Shown here: piece by piece, positions 47,095 through 61,119 of the stretch
Layout of the letters: the number at the start of each line of letters is the position of its first letter
How positions within the stretch are numbered: position 1 is the stretch's first letter
Origin: Citrobacter amalonaticus
GTDB lineage: Bacteria > Pseudomonadota > Gammaproteobacteria > Enterobacterales > Enterobacteriaceae
Direction of reading: 5' to 3'
DNA length: 64,000 nucleotides
Assembly: GCA_028994555.1 (NCBI GenBank)
Contig: JARDVN010000001.1
Span: forward strand, 1,860,001 to 1,924,000
The notes under the pieces: model-generated
Told to the model about the DNA's origin: nothing
Database searches by the model: none
What the model saw: the letters and a program-made list of their open reading frames with translations, nothing else
Position numbers and translations under genes: made by a program

Positions 47095-49449
47095 TCACAA
47101 AGAGTTTTGATATGGCAAAATGTTGGAACGCAACATCTCACTCGTGCCGAGACCGTAGTTGGAGCTCAGGCCACGAAGTTCAATGTTAAAGCCAATCACG
47201 TTGTCATAAACCGCGTGTTCTTTATCGCTATCCCAACCGTTCAGCTTACGCTCGTAACCGACGCGGATCGCATAACAGCAGGAGTTGTACTGCACACCTA
47301 ACATCTGGTCGGCGGGTTTATTCACGTTGGTGTCGAAGTAGTAGGCACCCACAATCGACCAGCGATCGGCAATCGGCCAACTGGCGACGGTACCGATCTG
47401 GCTAATCCCGTTTTTGTACTGCTCAGCCGTGGAATATCGTGCTGGCAATGTCGCCTGAATATACTCCGGGCTGGCGTAACGGTAGTTCAACTGAACCAGA
47501 CGGTCTTCATCACGTCGATATTCAATACTGGAACTGCTGGTGGCGACGCTATCCAGACGGGTGTCGTACTGAATCCCGCCACGCAGGCCCCAACGATCCG
47601 AAATACGCCAGTAGGTGTCACCCGCCCATACTAATGAACCTATCTGGTCATCATTCTCCCATTGGATGTTGTCATCGCCGGTGCGAGACTCCGTGAAATA
47701 GTAGATTTGACCCACAGAAACGTTAAAACGTTCAACCGCTGCCTCATCATATACGCGAGATGTGACGCCCGTCGTGACCTGGTTCGCTGAGGCAATGCGG
47801 TCCAGCCCGCCATAGGTTCGATCCCGGAACAGGCCGGTATAGTCCGATTGCAGCAGGGAAGAGTCGTAGTTATAGATGTTGCTCTGGTCGCGATACGGCA
47901 CGTATAGATACTGCGCGCGCGGCTCCAGCGTCTGGGTATAACCCGGCGCGAGCATATTCATATCCCGTTCAAACACCATCTTGCCGTCGACTTTGAACTG
48001 TGGCATCACGCGGTTGGCGCTATCATCCAACTGAGTGGTATTACGGCTGTTATACCAGTCCAGATTGGTTTGCTGATAATGGGTCGCCAGCAGCTTCGCT
48101 TCGGTGTTGATGCTGCCCCACTGGTTCGACAACGGCAGGTTGATGGTCGGCTCCAGGTGCAGACGCGTCGCTTCCGGCATGTTGTCTCTGGTATTCACAA
48201 AATGCACGGCCTGGCCATAAATACGGGTATCGAACGGACCCAGGTCGTTCTGATAGAAGTTGACGTCTAGCTGTGGTTCAGCGGAGTAGCTGCTGGTGTT
48301 CTGATCGCTGAACACCTGGAACTGTTTGGTCGAGACCGTGGCGTCAAAGTTCTGCACCGCATAGCCGACGCTGAATTTCTGCGTGGCGTAACCGTCGGTG
48401 CTGGAACCATACTTGTTATCGAAATCATTAAAGTAGCTGGAGTCGCTCACCTTGGTGTAGTTGACATTGAAGCGCCACACCTGATCCATTACCCCTGAGT
48501 GCTGCCAGTAAAATAGCCAGCGGCGCGAGTTGCTATCGTTCGGGTGTTCATCATCGTAGACGCGATCGGAGTTCAGATAGTCAAATTCCATCAGACCTGC
48601 GCCCGCCTGGCTCAGGTAGCGGAATTCGTTCTCCCACATCACGCCGCCGCGACGGTGCATATAGTGCGGCGTCAGGGTCGCATCCATATTTGGCGCGATG
48701 TTCCAGTAATACGGCAGATAGAACTCAAAATAGTTCTTTGTCGTGTACTTGGCGTTAGGGATCAGGAAACCGGAGCGGCGTTTATCCCCCACCGGCAACT
48801 GCAAATACGGACTGTAAAAGACAGGAACCGGACCCAGCTTAAAGCGGGCGTTCCAGATTTCCGCGACCTGTTCTTCACGGTCATGGATCACTTCGCTACC
48901 GACGACGCTCCAGGTATCAGAACCCGGCAGACAGGAGGTGAAACTCCCGTTCTCAAGAATGGTATAGCGGTTTTCGCCGCGCTGTTTCATCAGATCCGCT
49001 TTCCCGCGGCCCTGACGGCCCACCATCTGGTAGTCGCCTTCCCAGACGTTGGTGTCTTTGGTGTTCAGGTTCGCCCAGCCTTTCGGTCCTTTCAGGATAA
49101 CCTGGTTGTCATCGTAATGGACGTTGCCGAGCGCATCGACGGTACGCACAGGCTCAGGCTGACCCTGAGCCTCTTTCTGATGAAGCTGCACCTCGTCGGC
49201 CTGCAGGCGACTGTTGCCCTGCATGATGTCCACATTGCCGGTAAACACCGCGTCATCAGGATAATTTCCTTTCGCGTGATCGGCATTAATCGTGACGGGG
49301 AGTTCATTTGTCTCGCCCTGCACCAGAGGACGGTCATAGCTTGGCACGCCTAACATACATTGTGAGGCGAGACTGGCTGCCAGACCCTGTTGACTGTAAA
49401 GGGCAGTGGCAATCATGGTGGCCAGGAGGGTGGGAATACGTTTTTTCAT
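47095..49449 (-). CDS. lptD: LPS-assembly protein LptD
   Basis: Essential outer-membrane beta-barrel that, with LptE, places LPS in the outer leaflet. Signal peptide [20 protein letters not shown], then an OstA-type jellyroll ([20 protein letters not shown]) and a barrel. 784 residues as in E. coli. The cysteine pairs for the inter-domain disulfides are present (SQCMLGV near the start, FTSCLPGS, and the late NSCCYAI). Intact frame. Confidence 0.98.
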   Translation of the reverse strand: MKKRIPTLLATMIATALYSQQGLAASLASQCMLGVPSYDRPLVQGETNELPVTINADHAKGNYPDDAVFTGNVDIMQGNSRLQADEVQLHQKEAQGQPEPVRTVDALGNVHYDDNQVILKGPKGWANLNTKDTNVWEGDYQMVGRQGRGKADLMKQRGENRYTILENGSFTSCLPGSDTWSVVGSEVIHDREEQVAEIWNARFKLGPVPVFYSPYLQLPVGDKRRSGFLIPNAKYTTKNYFEFYLPYYWNIAPNMDATLTPHYMHRRGGVMWENEFRYLSQAGAGLMEFDYLNSDRVYDDEHPNDSNSRRWLFYWQHSGVMDQVWRFNVNYTKVSDSSYFNDFDNKYGSSTDGYATQKFSVGYAVQNFDATVSTKQFQVFSDQNTSSYSAEPQLDVNFYQNDLGPFDTRIYGQAVHFVNTRDNMPEATRLHLEPTINLPLSNQWGSINTEAKLLATHYQQTNLDWYNSRNTTQLDDSANRVMPQFKVDGKMVFERDMNMLAPGYTQTLEPRAQYLYVPYRDQSNIYNYDSSLLQSDYTGLFRDRTYGGLDRIASANQVTTGVTSRVYDEAAVERFNVSVGQIYYFTESRTGDDNIQWENDDQIGSLVWAGDTYWRISDRWGLRGGIQYDTRLDSVATSSSSIEYRRDEDRLVQLNYRYASPEYIQATLPARYSTAEQYKNGISQIGTVASWPIADRWSIVGAYYFDTNVNKPADQMLGVQYNSCCYAIRVGYERKLNGWDSDKEHAVYDNVIGFNIELRGLSSNYGLGTSEMLRSNILPYQNSL

Positions 49450-49704
49450 ACGTTGTATTTTATTGTTCCATCATCAGTAGCGTCGCGCGTGACAAACCGC
49501 CACAGCCTAACTTACTCATGTTCGTAGCGCTAGTGTTAATCCTGCCGCTATAGCGTCTGTGGTGTTAGTCACGGCTGTGAATGACAGGTATGATAATGCA
49601 AATTATAGGCGATGTCCCACAATTGACCGTAGCCGAAAGATCGTAGAAAGCCGCTTATTTTGTGGGACCTGGCCTCACTGAGAGTGAGACAAATTGGGGA
49701 GTCT

Positions 49705-50522
49705 ATGCAGTACTGGGGAAAAATAATTGGCGTGGCCGTGGCTCTGCTCATGGGCGGCGGCTTTTGGGGCGTGGTTCTGGGGCTGTTAATCGGCCACATG
49801 TTCGACAAAGCCCGTAGCCGCAAAATGGCGTGGTTTGCCAACCAGCGTGAGCGTCAGGCATTGTTTTTTTGCCACCACCTTTGAGGTGATGGGGCACTTA
49901 ACCAAATCGAAAGGTCGGGTGACCGAAGCCGACATCCATGTCGCCAATGTGCTGATGGACAGGATGAATTTGCATGGCGAATCGCGATCGGCTGCGCAAA
50001 ATGCGTTTCGTATCGGAAAATCGGACAACTACCCGTTACGTGAAAAAATGCGCCAGTTTCGCAGCGTCTGTTTTGGCCGTTTCGATCTTATCCGCATGTT
50101 TCTCGAAATTCAGATTCAGGCGGCGTTTGCCGATGGTTCGCTGCATCCCAACGAGCGTGAAGTGCTGTATGTGATTGCCGAAGAGCTGGGCATTTCCCGA
50201 ACTCAGTTCGATCAGTTCCTGCGCATGATGCAGGGGGGGCGCGCAGTTTGGCGGCGGTTATCAGCAGCAGTCCGGCGGCGGTGGCTGGCAGCAGGCGCAG
50301 CGTGGACCGACGCTGGAGGATGCCTGCAACGTCCTCGGCGTTAAACCTACCGACGACGCAACCACGATTAAACGCGCTTACCGTAAGCTGATGAGCGAGC
50401 ACCATCCGGATAAGCTGGTGGCGAAAGGCCTGCCGCCGGAAATGATGGAAATGGCGAAGCAGAAAGCGCAGGAAATTCAGAAGGCTTACGAGCTAATCAA
50501 AGAGCAGAAAGGCTTTAAATAA
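49705..50522 (+). CDS. djlA: Membrane-anchored co-chaperone DjlA (two apparent frameshifts)
   Basis: DnaJ-like protein with a single N-terminal membrane segment ([20 protein letters not shown]), a TerB-like central domain and a C-terminal J domain with the HPD motif ([12 protein letters not shown]). It stimulates DnaK and induces colanic acid when overproduced. The T run 49864-49870 (seven for six) and the G run 50233-50239 (seven for six) break the frame. Corrected length is 271 residues, as in E. coli. Divergent from lptD. Confidence 0.95.
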
Positions 50523-50528
50523 TGCTTT

Positions 50529-50608
50529 TGCCGGATGGCGACGCAACGCGCCTTATCCGGCCTACAAAGCCCGAACGTAGGCCTGATAAGCGTAGCGCCA
50601 TCAGGCAT
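50529..50608. repeat. REP pair between djlA and rluA
   Basis: GCCGGATGGCGACGCAACGCGCCTTATCCGGC followed by GCCTGATAAGCGTAGCGCCATCAGGC, between convergent gene ends. Confidence 0.9.
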
Positions 50609-50613
50609 TATTG

Positions 50614-51273
50614 TTAGAAATCAGCTGGCGCTTTAAACGTCATGCTGTTGCCGTATGCGGGATGAGTGATGGTCAGCATCTCGGCATGCAACTGGAGTCG
50701 GGGAGCCATCGCCAGCGCGTCGGGCGGAGCATAAAAACGGTCGCCGAGAATGGGGTGGCCTAACGCCAGCATATGCACGCGCAGTTGGTGCGAACGCCCG
50801 GTGATGGGCTTCAACACGACCCGCGCGGTGTTATCTGCCGCAAACTCCACCACTTCATATTCGGTCTGCGCCGCTTTGCCGGTTTCATAACACACTTTCT
50901 GTTTCGGACGATTCGGCCAGTCGCAGATCAGCGGTAAATCCACCAGTCCTTCTGCGGGCGCGGGATGTCCCCATACCCGCGCCACATACTGTTTTTTCGG
51001 CTCGCGCTCGCGAAACTGACGCTTCAACTCTCGCTCCGCCGCTTTAGTGAGGGCCACTACAATCACGCCGCTGGTGGCCATATCCAGCCGATGCACAGAT
51101 TCTGCCTGCGGAAAGTCGCGTTGAATACGCGTCATTACGCTGTCTTTGTGCTCCTCAAGACGCCCCGGCACGGACAACAAACCGCTCGGCTTGTTGACCA
51201 CAATAATGTGCTCATCCTGATACAGGATAACCAGCCAGGGATCCTGTGGCGGGTTGTAGTTTTCCATCCCCAT
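50614..51273 (-). CDS. rluA: Dual 23S rRNA/tRNA pseudouridine synthase RluA
   Basis: Makes pseudouridine at 23S position 746 and in several tRNAs at position 32. 219 residues from MGMENYNPPQ (ATG 51273), as in E. coli. The catalytic aspartate is in VHRLDMATSG. PITGRSHQLRVHM and LGDRFY are typical. Upstream in-frame extension to 51330 overlaps rapA. Intact. Confidence 0.96.
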   Translation of the reverse strand: MGMENYNPPQDPWLVILYQDEHIIVVNKPSGLLSVPGRLEEHKDSVMTRIQRDFPQAESVHRLDMATSGVIVVALTKAAERELKRQFREREPKKQYVARVWGHPAPAEGLVDLPLICDWPNRPKQKVCYETGKAAQTEYEVVEFAADNTARVVLKPITGRSHQLRVHMLALGHPILGDRFYAPPDALAMAPRLQLHAEMLTITHPAYGNSMTFKAPADF

Positions 51274-51284
51274 AGTCGGCTCCG

Positions 51285-54192
51285 TTACTGATGCGTGACG
51301 ACGATAAGACGTAGCGCATCCAGACGCCATCCTGCCTGACTCAGGCTTTCCAGCACCTGCTGACGGTTGCTTTCAATCGCCGCGAGTTCGTCATCACGAA
51401 TGTTCGGGTTGACGGCGCGCAGCGCTTCCAGGCGCGACAATTCAGCAGACAGTTTTTCATCCGCTTCATTGCGTGCAGCGTCAATCAGGGCGCGGGCGGA
51501 CTTTTCAACCTGTGCTTCACCCAGTTGCAGAATCGCGTGAACATCCTGCTGCACCGCGTTAACCAGCTTGCTGCCGGTGTGGCGGTTTACGGCACTCAAC
51601 TGACGGTTGAAGGTTTCAAACTCCACTTGCGCCGCGAGGTTGTTGCCGTTTTTATCCAGTAGCATGCGCACCGGCGTCGGCGGCAGGAAGCGGTTAAGCT
51701 GCAACTGCTTCGGTGCCTGGGCTTCCACAACGTATACCAGTTCCAGCAGCAGCGTACCGACCGGCAGCGCCTTATTCTTTAACAAGGAAATGGTACTGCT
51801 ACCGGTATCACCGGAGAGGATCAGATCCAGTCCGTTACGGATCAGCGGATGCTCCCAGGTAATAAACTGGGCGTCTTCACGCGACAGCGCCACGTCACGT
51901 TCAAAGGTAATGGTACAACCGTCTTCCGGCAGCCCCGGAAAGTCCGGAACCAGCATGTGATCGGATGGCGTCAGTACTATCAGGTTTTCGCCGCGATCGT
52001 CCTGGTTAATCCCCACGATATCAAACAGGTTCATGGCAAAGGCGATAAGGCTGGTGTCGTCATCCTGCTCTTCAATGCTTTCTGCCAGTTGCTGCGCTTT
52101 TTCACCGCCGTTGGAGTGGATCTCCAGCAGGCGGTCGCGGCCCTGTTCCAGTTGCGCTTTCAGCGCTTCGTGTTGTTCGCGACAGCTTTTGATCAGCTCA
52201 TCAAAGCCATCGGTCTCTTCGGGTGCAGCCAGATAGTTAATCAGGTTGCTGTAAACCGAGTCATAGATAGCGCGACCGGTCGGGCAGGTATGTTCGAACG
52301 CATCCAGACCTTCGTGATACCAGCGAACCAGCACCGACTGGGCGGTTTTCTCTAAATACGGGACGTGGATTTGAATATCATGAGCCTGTCCGATACGGTC
52401 GAGACGACCAATACGCTGCTCCAGCAGGTCCGGATTGAACGGCAGGTCAAACATCACCAGGTTGTTGGCGAACTGGAAGTTACGACCTTCCGAGCCGATT
52501 TCTGAACACAGCAGCACCTGCGCGCCGCTGTCCTCTTCGCCAAACCAGGCGGCGGCACGGTCACGTTCGATAATCGACATCCCTTCGTGGAACACGGCGG
52601 CGCGGATACCTTCGCGCTCGCGCAGCACTTGCTCAAGTTGCAGGGCGGTTGCCGCCTTCGCGCAGATCACCAGCACTTTCTGCGAGCGATGGCTGGTCAG
52701 GTAGCCCATCAGCCACTCGACGCGCGGGTCGAAGTTCCACCAGGTACCGGTATCGCCTTCAAATTCCTGATAAATCTGTTCCGGATAGAGCATGTCACGC
52801 GCTCTGTCCTCGGCGTCTTTGCGGGCCCCCATGATGCCGGACACTTTAATGGCAGTCTGATACTGCGTCGGCAGCGGCAGCTTAATGGTGTGCAGTTCGC
52901 GTTTCGGGAAACCTTTTACGCCATTACGGGTGTTACGGAACAGCACGCGGCTGGTGCCGTGGCGGTCCATCAGCATGGAGACCAGTTCCTGACGCGCGTT
53001 CTGCGCACCGTCGCGGTCGCTGTTCGCGGTTTGCAGCAGCGGTTCAATATCCTGCTCGCCAATCAGTTCGCCCAGCATGTTGAGCTCTTCATTGCTGAGC
53101 TTGTTACCGGCCAGCAGCATGGCTACGGCGTCGGCGACCGGACGGTAGTTTTTCTGCTCTTCAACAAACTGTGCGAAATCGTGGAAACGGTTAGGATCCA
53201 GCAGACGCAGACGGGCAAAGTGACTTTCCATACCCAGTTGTTCCGGGGTGGCGGTCAGCAACAGTACGCCTGGCACGCGTTCCGCCAGTTGTTCGATCGC
53301 GACATATTCACGGCTCGGCGCCTCTTCGCTCCAGACGAGATGGTGAGCTTCATCGACAACCAGCAGATCCCATTCAGCATCGCACAGGTGTTCCAGACGC
53401 TGTTTGTTACGGCGGGCAAAATCCAGCGAACAGATAACCAGTTGCTCGGTTTCAAACGGGTTATAGGCATCGTGTTGCGCTTCGGCGTAGCGTTCATCGT
53501 CAAACAGGGCGAAACGCAGATTAAAACGGCGCAGCATTTCGACCAGCCACTGATGCTGCAAAGTTTCCGGCACAATGATCAGCACTCGTTCTGCCGCGCC
53601 AGAAAGCAGTTGTTGATGCAGGATCATCCCGGCTTCAATGGTTTTACCCAGACCGACTTCATCTGCCAGCAGTACGCGCGGGGCATGACGACGACCCACG
53701 TCGTGGGCAATGTTGAGCTGATGAGGGATCAGGCTGGTGCGCTGACCGCGCAGGCCGCTCCACGGCATACGGTACTGTTCGCTCTGAAATTTACGTGCGC
53801 GATAGCGCAGCGCAAAGCGGTCCATGCGGTCAATCTGACCGGCAAACAGGCGGTCCTGCGGTTTACTGAATGCCAGTTTACTGTCGAGCAGGACTTCACG
53901 CAGCGTCACCCCGGCTTCTTCGGTATCAAGGCGGGTGCCGATGTAGGCAAGCAAACCATTTTCTTCTTTTACTTCATCGATTTGCAGCTGCCAGCCTTCA
54001 TGACTGGTAATGGTATCGCCTGGGTTGAACATCACGCGGGTCACGGGGGGAGTCACTGCGCGCATACAGGCGATTTTCACCGGTGGAAGGAAAAAGCAAA
54101 GTGACGGTACGGGCATCCATGGCGACAACGGTTCCAAGTCCCAGTTCGCTTTCTGTATCGCTGATCCAGCGTTGACCAAGTGTAAAAGGCAT
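51285..54192 (-). CDS. rapA: RNA polymerase-associated ATPase RapA (one apparent frameshift)
   Basis: Swi2/Snf2-type ATPase that recycles RNA polymerase. Walker A is [16 protein letters not shown], the DEAH-type box is [10 protein letters not shown], and the later motif VI is [12 protein letters not shown]. The start [18 protein letters not shown] lies at 54192. The G run 54045-54050 has six G where five are expected; corrected, the sequence continues [16 protein letters not shown]. Total 968 residues, as in E. coli. 11 bp before rluA. Confidence 0.97.
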
Positions 54193-54326
54193 ATTTGTTC
54201 GGCTCTATATCTTTAATTGCAGGCAATAATCACCCTCTGCCAGAGAAAAATGGTGGCAGCAAGGTAAATTGGGTCCAGGAATGGAAAGGGCGCTATGGTA
54301 ATGGATGGCGATGGATTCGTCACGCG

Positions 54327-56679
54327 TCAAAATAACCCTAATTGGCCTGTCAGTAGTGTAGCAAAGTTATCATCAATGAACGGAAGAATTCCTTCCGCAA
54401 CGGGCTGGAGCTGGCGCGTCAGGTAATGCTCGTAATCCAGAGGCGAGTGTTGGTAATCCTTTGGCTCCGGGCCGTTCAGGGTCCAGACATAGTGAATGGT
54501 GCCGCGGTTCTGGTACTGCACCGGGCGCCCTCGCTTCAGATTCTCTTCATCAGCCAGTCTGGCGGCGCGTACATGTGGCGGAACGTTGCGCTGGTATTCG
54601 TTCAACGGTCGACGCAGGCGCTTGCGATAGACCAGACGATCGTCCAGTTCGCCAGCCATCAGCCGATCAATGGTTTCGCGCACGTAATCCTGATACGGCT
54701 CGTGACGAAAAATACGCAGATACAATTCTTGCTGGAACTGCTGCGCCAGCGGCGTCCAGTCGGTACGCACGGTTTCCAGACCTTTAAACACCATGCGCTG
54801 GCTTTCTCCTTCCTGAATCAGACCCGCGTAGCGTTTTTTGCTGCCGGTATCCGCCCCACGGATAGTGGGCATCAGAAAGCGACAGAAATGCGTTTCATAC
54901 TCCAGTTCCAGCGCGCTGGTAAGGTTCTTCTCCTGAAGCGATTGCGTCCACCAGGCGTTGACGTGCGCCACTAACGCGCGGCCAATTTTCGCCGCTTCCT
55001 CTTCTGTGTGGGCGCGCTTCAGCCAGACGAAGGTGGAGTCGGTGTCGCCATAAATCACGTCATAGCCCTGGGCCTCAATCAGCGCTTTGGTCTGGCGCAT
55101 GATCGCGTGACCGCGCATGGTGATCGACGACGCCAGGCGGGGATCGAAGAAACGACAGGCCGTCGTGCCGAGCACACCGTAAAAGGCATTCATGATGATC
55201 TTCAGCGCCTGAGAAAGCGGTTTGTTGCCGTGGCGCTTTGCCTCCTCACGACCCTGCCAGATCGACGTCACGATCTCTGGCAGGCAGTGTTTTTCCCGCG
55301 AGAACCAGGCGTCGAGAAATCCTTCGGTACTGTGTTCGGGATCCGGGTGCGCCATCCCTTCCACCAGACCCACGGGGTCTATCAAAAAAGGTGCGAATGA
55401 TCGAGGGGTACAGGCTTTTGTAATCCAGCACCAGCACCGAATCATACAAGCCGGGACGCGAATCCATCACGTAACCGCCGGGGCTGGCGTGGGGCGGCAC
55501 TTCACCGAGGTTCGGCGCAACGTATCCGGCGCGGTGCATACGTGGAAAATAGAGGTGGCCGAATGCGGCAACGGAACCGCCGTGACGATCGACCGGTAAA
55601 CCGTTAACCGTAGCGCGTTCTAACAGGAACGGCACGATCTCGGTTTTATGAAAGACCCGCGTCACCAGCTCGCAATCTTTCAGATTGTAGGTCGCGAGCG
55701 CGGGTTTATCTTCGGCAAAACGTCTGTCTATCTCATCCATGCGATCCCAGGGATTATCGATCGATTTGCCCTCGCCAAGCAGTTCCTGCGAAACGGTCTC
55801 CAGCGAAAATGACGAGAAATTCCAGAACGCAGATTTCAGCGCCTCAATGCCGTCAATAATCAGTCGCCCTTTGGCCTGGGCGAAAAAAACGCCATTTTTA
55901 AAACCGTGCTCACGCCATTCGAGTTCGCTGTTATCGCGGCCAAAACGCAGGGGAATACGGTAGCGCTCAGCATGTTTTTGCAACACGCGCAGGTCAAACT
56001 GTACCACGTTCCAGCCGATGATGATGTCGGGATCGTGACGGGCAATCCACTCGTTCAGTTTTTCCAGCAGTTGTGGGCGGCTGTTGACATACTCAAGCTG
56101 GAAATCAAGCGTTGAGGCATCGCCATTTTCGGGGCCGAGCATATAGACAACGCGCTGCCCGCAGCCTTCCAGACCAATACAGTACAGCTCGCCGTGGCGC
56201 GTTGTCTCAATGTCCAGAGAAAGCCATTTGAGCGGCGGACGATAGTCGGGATGGGGTTTTAATCGCGCGTTGACGATCGCTCCGTTGTGCCGCTCACCTT
56301 CGACCCATACCGGTGAGGTGATAAAGCGTTCCATCAGATAGCGCTCCGGCGGACGGACATCGCCTTCATAAACCGTCACGCCGTTCTCACGCAGCAGCTT
56401 TTCCAGTCGCATCAACTGGCGATGCGAACGACAGTAAAGACCTGAAACGGGTTGCCGATGAAAATCGTTGAGGTTAAGCGGCACCAGGCGGTAGCCATTT
56501 TCCCCACTTAATAACGACGTGACGCGGGCGGTAAGCGCGGTGGGGATAAACGCAACGGATTCCTGCGGCGCAAGCGATACCTGCAAAGGCCCGCTGTCTG
56601 TTGCCAGCCAGAAGGAGACTTCGGTTCCCTGCGACGTATCCCGCCAGTGCCGGGTTAAGATAAAACCTGCCTGCGCCAC
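54327..56679 (-). CDS. polB: DNA polymerase II PolB (one apparent frameshift)
   Basis: Family B, SOS-inducible polymerase with proofreading. Exonuclease motif I is [11 protein letters not shown]; polymerase motifs are [25 protein letters not shown] and [10 protein letters not shown]. The start codon is GTG (56679, [12 protein letters not shown]), as in E. coli. The A run 55384-55389 has six A where five are expected; corrected, it reads [16 protein letters not shown]. Total 783 residues, as in E. coli. Confidence 0.97.
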
Positions 56680-56693
56680 GCTGTTTATCCATT

Positions 56694-56724
56694 AAAAAAA
56701 ACCAGGCATGATTATAGCCTGGTT
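56694..56724 (-). terminator. araBAD terminator overlapping the polB -10 box
   Basis: On the minus strand: AACCAGGC, loop, GCCTGGTT and eight T, an intrinsic terminator for araBAD. The loop contains a perfect TATAAT (56716-56711), placed to act as the polB -10 element about 32 bp before the GTG start. Confidence 0.75.
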
Positions 56725-56736
56725 CAGTACGCTGTG

Positions 56737-56752
56737 CTGGGGTTTTATACAG
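56737..56752. promoter_or_regulatory. LexA box of polB
   Basis: Minus strand CTGTATAAAACCCCAG against the consensus CTGT-N8-ACAG: one mismatch in the right half (CCAG). Position agrees with the known SOS control of E. coli polB (dinA). Confidence 0.72.
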
Positions 56753-56764
56753 TCTTTATCGGCG

Positions 56765-57460
56765 CTACTGCCCGTAATAGGCTTTAGCGCCGTGCTTGCG
56801 CAGGTAATGCTTATCCAGCAACGTTTGCTGCATATCAGGTAACTGTGGCGCGAGCTGGCGGCAGAAAATGCCCATATAGGCGACCTCTTCTAAGACGATG
56901 GCGTTATGCACCGCGTCTTCGGCGTTTTTCCCCCACGCGAAGGGACCGTGTGAATGCACCAGTACGCCTGGCATTTGCGCGGCGTCTATTTCATGCATCT
57001 TAAAGGTTTCGACGATCACCTTGCCGGTTTCCCACTCATACTCGCCGTTGATCTCGTGGTCGGTCATTTTGCGGGTGCAGGGAATGGTGCCGTAGAAATA
57101 GTCGGCGTGCGTGGTGCCCGTTGCCGGAATGGACTGTCCGGCCTGTGCCCAGATAGTCGCGTGGCGCGAATGGGTATGCACGATACCGCCAATGGTGGGA
57201 AAGGCCTGATACAGCAGACGATGGGTGGGCGTATCGGACGAGGGCTTTTTCTGACCTTCAATCACTTCACCCGTCGCGATGCTGACAACCACCATATCGT
57301 CAGCGGTCATCACACTGTAATCAACGCCGGAAGGTTTAATGACAAAGACGCCGTGGTCGCGATCGACGGCACTGACGTTCCCCCAGGTGAGCGTGACCAG
57401 GTTGTGCTTTGGCAGCGCCAGATTCGCTTCCAGTACCTGGCGTTTGAGATCTTCTAGCAT
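56765..57460 (-). CDS. araD: L-ribulose-5-phosphate 4-epimerase AraD
   Basis: Class II aldolase-fold, Zn2+-dependent epimerase giving D-xylulose 5-phosphate. Zinc ligands in [11 protein letters not shown] and later HSHGPFAWG. 231 residues from [18 protein letters not shown] (57460), as in E. coli; the in-frame extension upstream is REP DNA. Intact. Last gene of araBAD. Confidence 0.97.
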   Translation of the reverse strand: MLEDLKRQVLEANLALPKHNLVTLTWGNVSAVDRDHGVFVIKPSGVDYSVMTADDMVVVSIATGEVIEGQKKPSSDTPTHRLLYQAFPTIGGIVHTHSRHATIWAQAGQSIPATGTTHADYFYGTIPCTRKMTDHEINGEYEWETGKVIVETFKMHEIDAAQMPGVLVHSHGPFAWGKNAEDAVHNAIVLEEVAYMGIFCRQLAPQLPDMQQTLLDKHYLRKHGAKAYYGQ

Positions 57461-57471
57461 GTTTTTTCTCC

Positions 57472-57546
57472 CTGCCTGATGACGGCGTAAACGCCTTATC
57501 GGGCCTACACAGAAATGTAGGTCCGATCGGCAAAGCGCCATCAGGC
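57472..57546. repeat. REP elements between araA and araD
   Basis: GCCTGATGACGGCGTAAACGCCTTATCGGGC and GTCCGATCGGCAAAGCGCCATCAGGC. An intra-operon REP here is also known in other enterobacteria and is linked to lower araD mRNA. Confidence 0.85.
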
Positions 57547-57556
57547 AACCATTCGC

Positions 57557-59060
57557 TTAACGTTTAAACCCGTAATACACATCGTTCCAGCGCAGCGCGT
57601 CTTTGAAGGCGGGCAGGCGGGTATCGTTATCAATCACGGCGATTTCGATATCGTGCATTTCGGCGAACTGACGCATATCGTTGAGATCCAGTGCATGACT
57701 GAAGACGGTATGGTGCGCGCCGCCGGCCAGGATCCACGCTTCGGACGCGGTCGGCAGGTCCGGTTGGGCTTTCCACAGCGCGTTGGCAACCGGCAGTTTC
57801 GGCAGCGAGTGCGGGGTTTTCACGGTGTCGATGCAGTTGACCAGCAGACGATAGCGATCGCCGAGGTCGATCAGGCTGGCGACTACCGCCGGGCCGGTCT
57901 TCGTATTGAAAATCAGACGGGCGGGATCGTCTTTACCGCCAATGCCGAGAGGCTGGACATCGAGGATCGGTTTTTCGTCCACCGCGATCGACGGACAGAC
58001 TTCCAGCATGTGGGAGCCGAGCACCAGATCGTTGCCTTTCTCGAAGTGATAGGTGTAATCCTCCATAAAGGAGGTGCCGCCCTGCAGACCGGTAGACATC
58101 ACTTTCATGATGCGAAGCAGAGCGGCAGTTTTCCAGTCGCCTTCGCCCGCAAAGCCGTAGCCCTGCTGCATCAGGCGCTGTACGGCCAGACCCGGAAGCT
58201 GTTTCAGACCGTGCAAATCTTCAAAAGTGGTGGTAAATGCGTGGAAGCCGCCCTGTTCCAGAAAGCGCTTCATGCCCAGTTCGATACGCGCCGCTTCCAG
58301 CACGTTCTGGCGTTTGTCGCCGTGAACCTGGGTGGCGGGGGGTCAGGGTATACGAGCTTTCGTACTCATCGATCAGCGCATTGATATCACCGTCGCTGAC
58401 GGCGTTCACCACCTGCACCAGATCGCCCACTGCCCAGGTGTTCACCGAGAAACCAAATTTGATCTGCGCGGCGACTTTATCACCATCGGTCACAGCCACT
58501 TCGCGCATGTTGTCGCCAAAGCGGCACACTTTCAGATGACGGGTATCGAGTTTCGATACGGCATGACGCATCCAGGCGCCGATACGTTTGTGCGCCTGCT
58601 GATCCTGCCAGTGGCCGGTGACCACCGCGTGTTGTTGACGCATACGCGCGCCGATGAAGCCGAACTCGCGGCCGCCATGCGCAGTCTGATTCAGATTCAT
58701 AAAGTCCATATCGATGCTGTCCCACGGCAGGGCGGCATTGAACTGGGTGTGGAATTGCAGCAGCGGTTTGTTGAGGATCGCCAGGCCGTTGATCCACATT
58801 TTGGCCGGAGAGAAGGTATGCAGCCAGACCACCAGACCCGCACAGCGATCGTCATAGTTGGCATCACGGCAAATGGCGGTGATCTCATCCGGCGAGGTCC
58901 CCAGTGGTTTCAGAACCAGTTTGCAGGGCAGTTTCGCTTCGGTATTCAGCGCCTTGACGACGTGCTCCGCGTGCTGAGTGACCTGACGCAGCGTCTGTGG
59001 GCCGTATAAATGCTGGCTGCCAATTACAAACCACACTTCATAATTATCAAAAATAGTCAT
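57557..59060 (-). CDS. araA: L-arabinose isomerase AraA (one apparent frameshift)
   Basis: Mn2+-dependent L-arabinose to L-ribulose isomerase. Begins [21 protein letters not shown]-terminal half has [29 protein letters not shown] and [12 protein letters not shown] with metal and catalytic residues. The G run 58337-58342 has six G where five are expected; corrected, it reads [16 protein letters not shown]. 500 residues, as in E. coli. 10 bp after araB. Confidence 0.97.
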
Positions 59061-59070
59061 TGTCGTGTCC

Positions 59071-60879
<1,809 letters not shown>

Positions 60880-60888
60880 TGGCATCGC

Positions 60889-60907
60889 AAAGTGTGACGC
60901 CGTGCAA
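60889..60907. promoter_or_regulatory. CRP site of the araBAD/araC promoters
   Basis: AAGTGTGACGCCGTGCAAA is the same as the E. coli ara CRP site, placed between araI and araO1. Confidence 0.82.
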
Positions 60908-60909
60908 AT

Positions 60910-60955
60910 AATCAATGTGGACATTTCTGCTCCAGTTATAGACACTTTTGTTACC
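60910..60955. promoter_or_regulatory. araO1 region
   Basis: ATCAATGTGGACATTTCTGC and TTATAGACACTTTTGTTAC correspond to the two AraC half-sites of E. coli araO1, which control araC itself. Confidence 0.75.
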
Positions 60956-61072
60956 CGTTTTTGCCACAGTCATCGCGCTGAGTTGTTACATAATGCTTTT
61001 CACAAGCGGGGTTGATGGACTGCCAGCGATAATGCGGCGGCGAAGCAGGGCGCAAACAAGGCTGCCTTGCGT

Positions 61073-61089
61073 AATATGGACAATTTGTT
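61073..61089. promoter_or_regulatory. araO2-like half-site in the araC leader
   Basis: AATATGGACAATTTGTT matches the E. coli araO2 stretch (AATATGGACAATTGGTT) and lies about 200 bp from araI, the spacing used for the repression loop. Confidence 0.65.
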
Positions 61090-61119
61090 TCCTTACTGAA
61101 CCTCGGGAGTCGTGAAATT

